A DNA stretch of 24,539 nt from a virus: the IMG/VR virus record IMGVR_UViG_3300020474_001787, positions 1 to 24,539 of that record, one strand, 5' to 3'. The notes beneath the pieces were generated by a model. The model worked only from the letters and a program-made list of their open reading frames with translations, had not been told where the DNA came from and ran no database searches. Both the position numbers and the translations under genes were made by a program. Positions within the stretch are counted from its first letter, which is position 1. The number at the start of each line of letters is the position of its first letter. Below, one piece after another: positions 23,401 through 24,539 of this stretch.

Positions 23401-24234
23401 TAACGTTGGATCAAAGTCAGCATCAGTCATTGTCTGTGTTCCAGAACCTCCTGAAGCTACAATTCTTACTCTAGTGCCATCGTCATTGTTTTGTGCTTCT
23501 GCCTTTGAAGCATGAATTGACATTTCAGTAGCACTTACATATCTTAGATAATAAGTTGTTCCTGTTGTTAGGTTAGTTGCATCTGTACTTGATGATTTGT
23601 ATTTGTATGCAATACCATTTGAAGTAGTTGTAAATCCGTGAGCCGCACTAGCAACAACGTTACCGTTGTTATAACTTGCAATAGTAAATGTATAACCTGA
23701 TGCGTCAGCTGGTTCACTTCTAACTCTAACTTGTCCGGACGCACCTGGCGATCCTGTTGAAGTTAAGTATCTACCATCTGCAAAACCTTTTGTAATAACA
23801 AGGTCGTCTTCTGTAAAACTTGTTCCGTGTGCTGAGTTTAATGCGTTAATGGCCGCTTGTGAAATGTTAACGTTAGCAATACCTTGGTTTGCCGCGTTAA
23901 GTGGTCCACCTAAACTTGGTATACCATCAGTACTAACTATTGATCCACTGTTTGTAATTGTAATTGCATTTGAACTTTGTGTAACAGTAATACCTATTCC
24001 ACCTTGTAATGCTTTCATTTCAAGAGCATCACCTGCCGCATTTACTTGAGGTACCGTATTGGCTGTTAGTGTATCAGGAACATCACTTAATGCTCTAAAT
24101 GATATCGATCCACCTTGTCCAAATACTGCATATAATTCTGTAAAGTTTTCGTTAGCTTTTCTAAACGAATTTCTAATACTATCACCAGTACCGTCATTAC
24201 CCTCTACACCAATATTAATTATTTGTTTAGCCAT
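17491..24234 (-). CDS. Giant tail-fibre-type protein, 2247 residues
   Basis: The N-terminus has the INIG module (IINIGVEGNDGTGDSIRNSF, then RKANENFTELY, residues 5-35). Further on are a NLYVSTKGDDG start of a beta-helix-like part (near 345), a pectate-lyase-like stretch (near 735-785: ISIHVESGTYKEQFPIRVPN, GVSIKGD), and fibre boundary motifs such as ITDRQAVTKYYVDN and DAATKSYVDG (near 1693). The last 126 residues (from YADLAENY at 2122 to EIEIVVGRV) form a compact C-terminal domain shared by many marine T4-like fibres, possibly a peptidase-G2-like intramolecular chaperone that trims itself; I am not certain of that. It likely recognises the host. It is by far the largest gene here, and AGGA lies about 10 bases upstream of its ATG. 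Confidence 0.82.
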   Translation of the reverse strand: MAKQIINIGVEGNDGTGDSIRNSFRKANENFTELYAVFGQGGSISFRALSDVPDTLTANTVPQVNAAGDALEMKALQGGIGITVTQSSNAITITNSGSIVSTDGIPSLGGPLNAANQGIANVNISQAAINALNSAHGTSFTEDDLVITKGFADGRYLTSTGSPGASGQVRVRSEPADASGYTFTIASYNNGNVVASAAHGFTTTSNGIAYKYKSSSTDATNLTTGTTYYLRYVSATEMSIHASKAEAQNNDDGTRVRIVASGGSGTQTMTDADFDPTLAGYWIKSEALPRESITRRQGDEMTGTLYLNDHPGSFAGAGQPNGITDRQAVTKYYVDNSAFASATNLYVSTKGDDGMANVPVGSEGRAWNYAYKSIAAAAAKAEEVITTSPLTIGPYKQTITYNSGASNSTVATSGVTSSSGYEEVKVLTDANLKFIREETISYLNATYPTYLFDRSQCRNDLTRIANGIILDILDGTTANYHSRNAGLRYYSTASGQKARQSQRTETLAAITFAKALHAKVITNVMETTLYQGQFAVRTIGLGANTISINTGSNNYAHTYVSGGTVTFNGVAHNITGATYDHVNGVVTITTATTHGAVAGDIVTVANITWNCSLGNKVYPEVHVQTTDNAQVVDAVGQSAVAAKWDIVSTIITGPTIASAPQLVEGSTWSITITNGSVGYVDQNISSNQDLIPGKLVVGKTSGAVGRLVKITAGATHDTLELELLEPLTFAVGEELDYGNKTSIKNISIHVESGTYKEQFPIRVPNGVSIKGDEFRRVIIEPVDGVSTSQWRNVYFYREPTFDSIDLKTTYNPSAVELLTLNKEYLKDETVAWIDAQIAGAAGIWSGFTYDKKKFEVDTGRVLDALIYDIKHGGNEKFWDQANTYYDGTVSNIAGREAQTKAAFDELSSIIRTYILANAAHTSLQSVTTQTIDSTAGETAAVTKTNTQFTFLGSVLTSGLGSLPTLESSSYGYHYLTDHTNSSSTAKNNKDMDVFLMGDATILRNISVKGHGGFMCVLDPEGSVLTKSPYIQTASSFSQSINKKRFAGGMFIDGFVGNLRTKILSTNTAYSINVQSETGEGLRIKRPQVPCPFYVDGVRYQVNAVTAYDQANGSATLILDPTSGPSGAGYTLNTPYAITLQTAGNRSMLANDFTQVNDLGYGTVAINTALSELVSQFTYYNEAAYYAGTGAEIRSLNGSNAYGTYGLVSTGSDPNEVPDTIVLDNNMIQTAKVFDDGGSTFNHAIDQLYIYVYDTEYVPLVGSEIEIDHGGVLGTTRYEVTTVQNPTQPGSPPTGTRSNTVYKLNLATTGANTTSSTGLKAVLANDQKVMIRSSSSFQFSGVESTTTRPSSALIFDESETVYRTLAFNTTDSLGATLASGVRHIRFDSPYDYIKLVIDNTNAALTTFAGAGGTTMGNTAGDDVIAVVTITSQDQIDRLNSGDMIFVWDGKTHQITGYTQRSGFGTIAITDVAGKEINSSSLVTGIHSTLVNSSSVVTLRAGLASTEGAEITINISTCRATGHDFLNIGTGGFNSSNYPNSTFGQATQTKDQTKETDERDKGRVFYVSTDQDGFFRVGKFFTVDQGTGTVTFSASIALSNLDGIGFKRGVVVGEFSADDTMTDNATDAVPTESAVRGYVNKRLGWDHAGNVVGSPIGPGAVARDGSTSFTANIPAGGFKITNLSDPSSNQDAATKSYVDGLIAAGDTIPENIDVEMKAPAANQALLLTGKFRLYTAPATGGNFVAGNVISGSNSGAAGTIVEVKNVSRNGVAENLLIYTATSGAFTTADIVSAQSGTVTAQVNNGPHHEFATAVEEAVSDVNIQVERTASAVTVDMQLRADSIVNADVNSAAAIAQSKLNLNAATTRANATGISQNDLGVISLDSSIFTATNGWATIDNGKLDYRKLINIADQTVLGRSVQDSSTGDVTEVTFADVVQGGGGVIETVSTTGAANALVKTDGNGNASMQGLKVDSYLIIDTSGTEVQFSTPGGAQFMTAAGTVTPTVAIPGSVNIGNTGVTQGSFQTNSALAGESRLAVDWIHSSFIEAPGELDANSTGIGIGANTGYSAAGEVSVVADGATPLKVNATSVIPGLNNVYTLGTATAKWNTVYATTFSGTATTAQYADLAENYVADANYQPGTVIIFGGDKEVTQSSLHKDTRVAGVVSEHPAYLMNSHQEGEFVIPVALTGRVKVKVAGIIHKGDMLVASSVPGHASKGIDPTVGSVIGKALQDHLEPGHGEIEIVVGRV

Positions 24235-24237
24235 TTA

Positions 24238-24539
24238 CTAAAATCCTACACTTTCACCACAACCGCAACTTGATGTTGCATTAGGGCTTTTAATATCAAA
24301 ATATGATCCAAATACTTCTTTCTTATAATCTATTGTAGTACCTAATAAGTACATAACACTCGCAGGATCTACAACAAACAAACCGCCATCTACCTTAATT
24401 TGTTCGTCATCGCTCTTGATTTCGTCTTCCATACTCCACTCGTATTTGAATCCAGCACAGCCGCCACCCTTTAATCCTAGCCTAATAGCCGGTTTATCGT
24501 GTTCTTTAAGCATTGTTGCCATATGCTCCCTTGCTGTTT
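24238..24539 (-). CDS. A-type Fe-S cluster carrier (IscA/HesB/ErpA family), 5' end cut by window edge
   Basis: The three cluster-binding cysteines of the family are present: GGGCAGF (Cys22 counted from the Met at 24522) and SSCGCG (Cys86, Cys88), with RLGLKGGGCAGFKYEW and VVDPASVMYLLGTTIDY typical of IscA/ErpA. These proteins carry Fe-S clusters to target enzymes, and copies are common in marine T4-like phages. An ATG at 24522 is possible, but the frame stays open to the window edge and the five codons before it (T-A-R-E-H) extend the usual family N-terminal helix, so the true start probably lies outside. The stop is 3 bases before the giant fibre gene. Confidence 0.92.
   Translation of the reverse strand, partial: TAREHMATMLKEHDKPAIRLGLKGGGCAGFKYEWSMEDEIKSDDEQIKVDGGLFVVDPASVMYLLGTTIDYKKEVFGSYFDIKSPNATSSCGCGESVGF

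Noticed and set aside
1-24539. tRNA genes, CRISPR arrays, insertion sequences or integrase sites
   Set aside because: I looked for cloverleaf ends, regularly spaced direct repeats and transposase or integrase motifs on both strands and saw none; repeats present are coding repeats of fibre proteins.

Overview
This window is a stretch of an AT-rich, tailed-phage genome of the marine T4-like (contractile-tailed) kind that infects cyanobacteria or SAR11-type bacteria. Evidence: a T4 gp44-type clamp-loader ATPase, a GroES-like (gp31-type) co-chaperonin, a MazG-like pyrophosphohydrolase, an A-type Fe-S carrier, 2-oxoglutarate/Fe(II) oxygenases, very large fibre-type structural proteins, and T4-style late promoter boxes (ATAAATA). 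Sequence alone does not separate cyanophage from pelagiphage. Every gene lies on the minus strand, packed with 4-5 nt overlaps or short gaps, so transcription runs from high to low coordinates. I see no tRNA, rRNA, CRISPR array, insertion sequence or gene-free stretch longer than about 50 bases.

Right and central part (about 5.4-24.2 kb): a virion/adhesion cassette. In transcription order it holds a partial Fe-S carrier gene at the edge, a 2247-residue fibre, a 163-residue fibre-type protein, an 876-residue fibre ending in a cupredoxin-like domain with a full set of possible copper ligands, two tandem subtilisin-like proteases (the second with its catalytic Asp replaced by Glu), a 234-residue fibre-type protein, a YHYH-family protein, an 1163-residue protein with an intact Ser-Asp-His esterase domain in front of Ig-like repeats, and a 188-residue structural protein. 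Three of these proteins start with the same ~35-residue module, probably a shared assembly or docking signal.

Left part (about 0-5.4 kb): a small helical protein, a fragment of a bacterial DNA polymerase III alpha subunit that stops just before the catalytic aspartates, an acidic-tailed protein, the GroES-like protein, MazG, two paralogous 2OG-Fe(II) oxygenases (the second lacking an iron-binding His), a 56-residue membrane protein not previously listed here, a cupin, a cytidylyltransferase-like protein, the clamp loader, and the start of another probable oxygenase.

Regulation can be read from the sequence. Five ATAAATA boxes 18-22 nt upstream of start codons split the late genes into transcription units, several sitting on or beside the stop codon of the previous gene. 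A near-perfect sigma-70-type promoter (TTGACT, 17 nt, TATAAT) at 2005-2033 starts a separate unit, small membrane protein - cupin - cytidylyltransferase - clamp loader - oxygenase, which probably runs early. Within units many genes are translationally coupled, some through GTG or TTG starts. The most interesting content is the set of enzyme-like domains placed among structural genes (esterase, two subtilases, cupredoxin, YHYH), which could together be a virion-borne surface-processing apparatus; this is inference.
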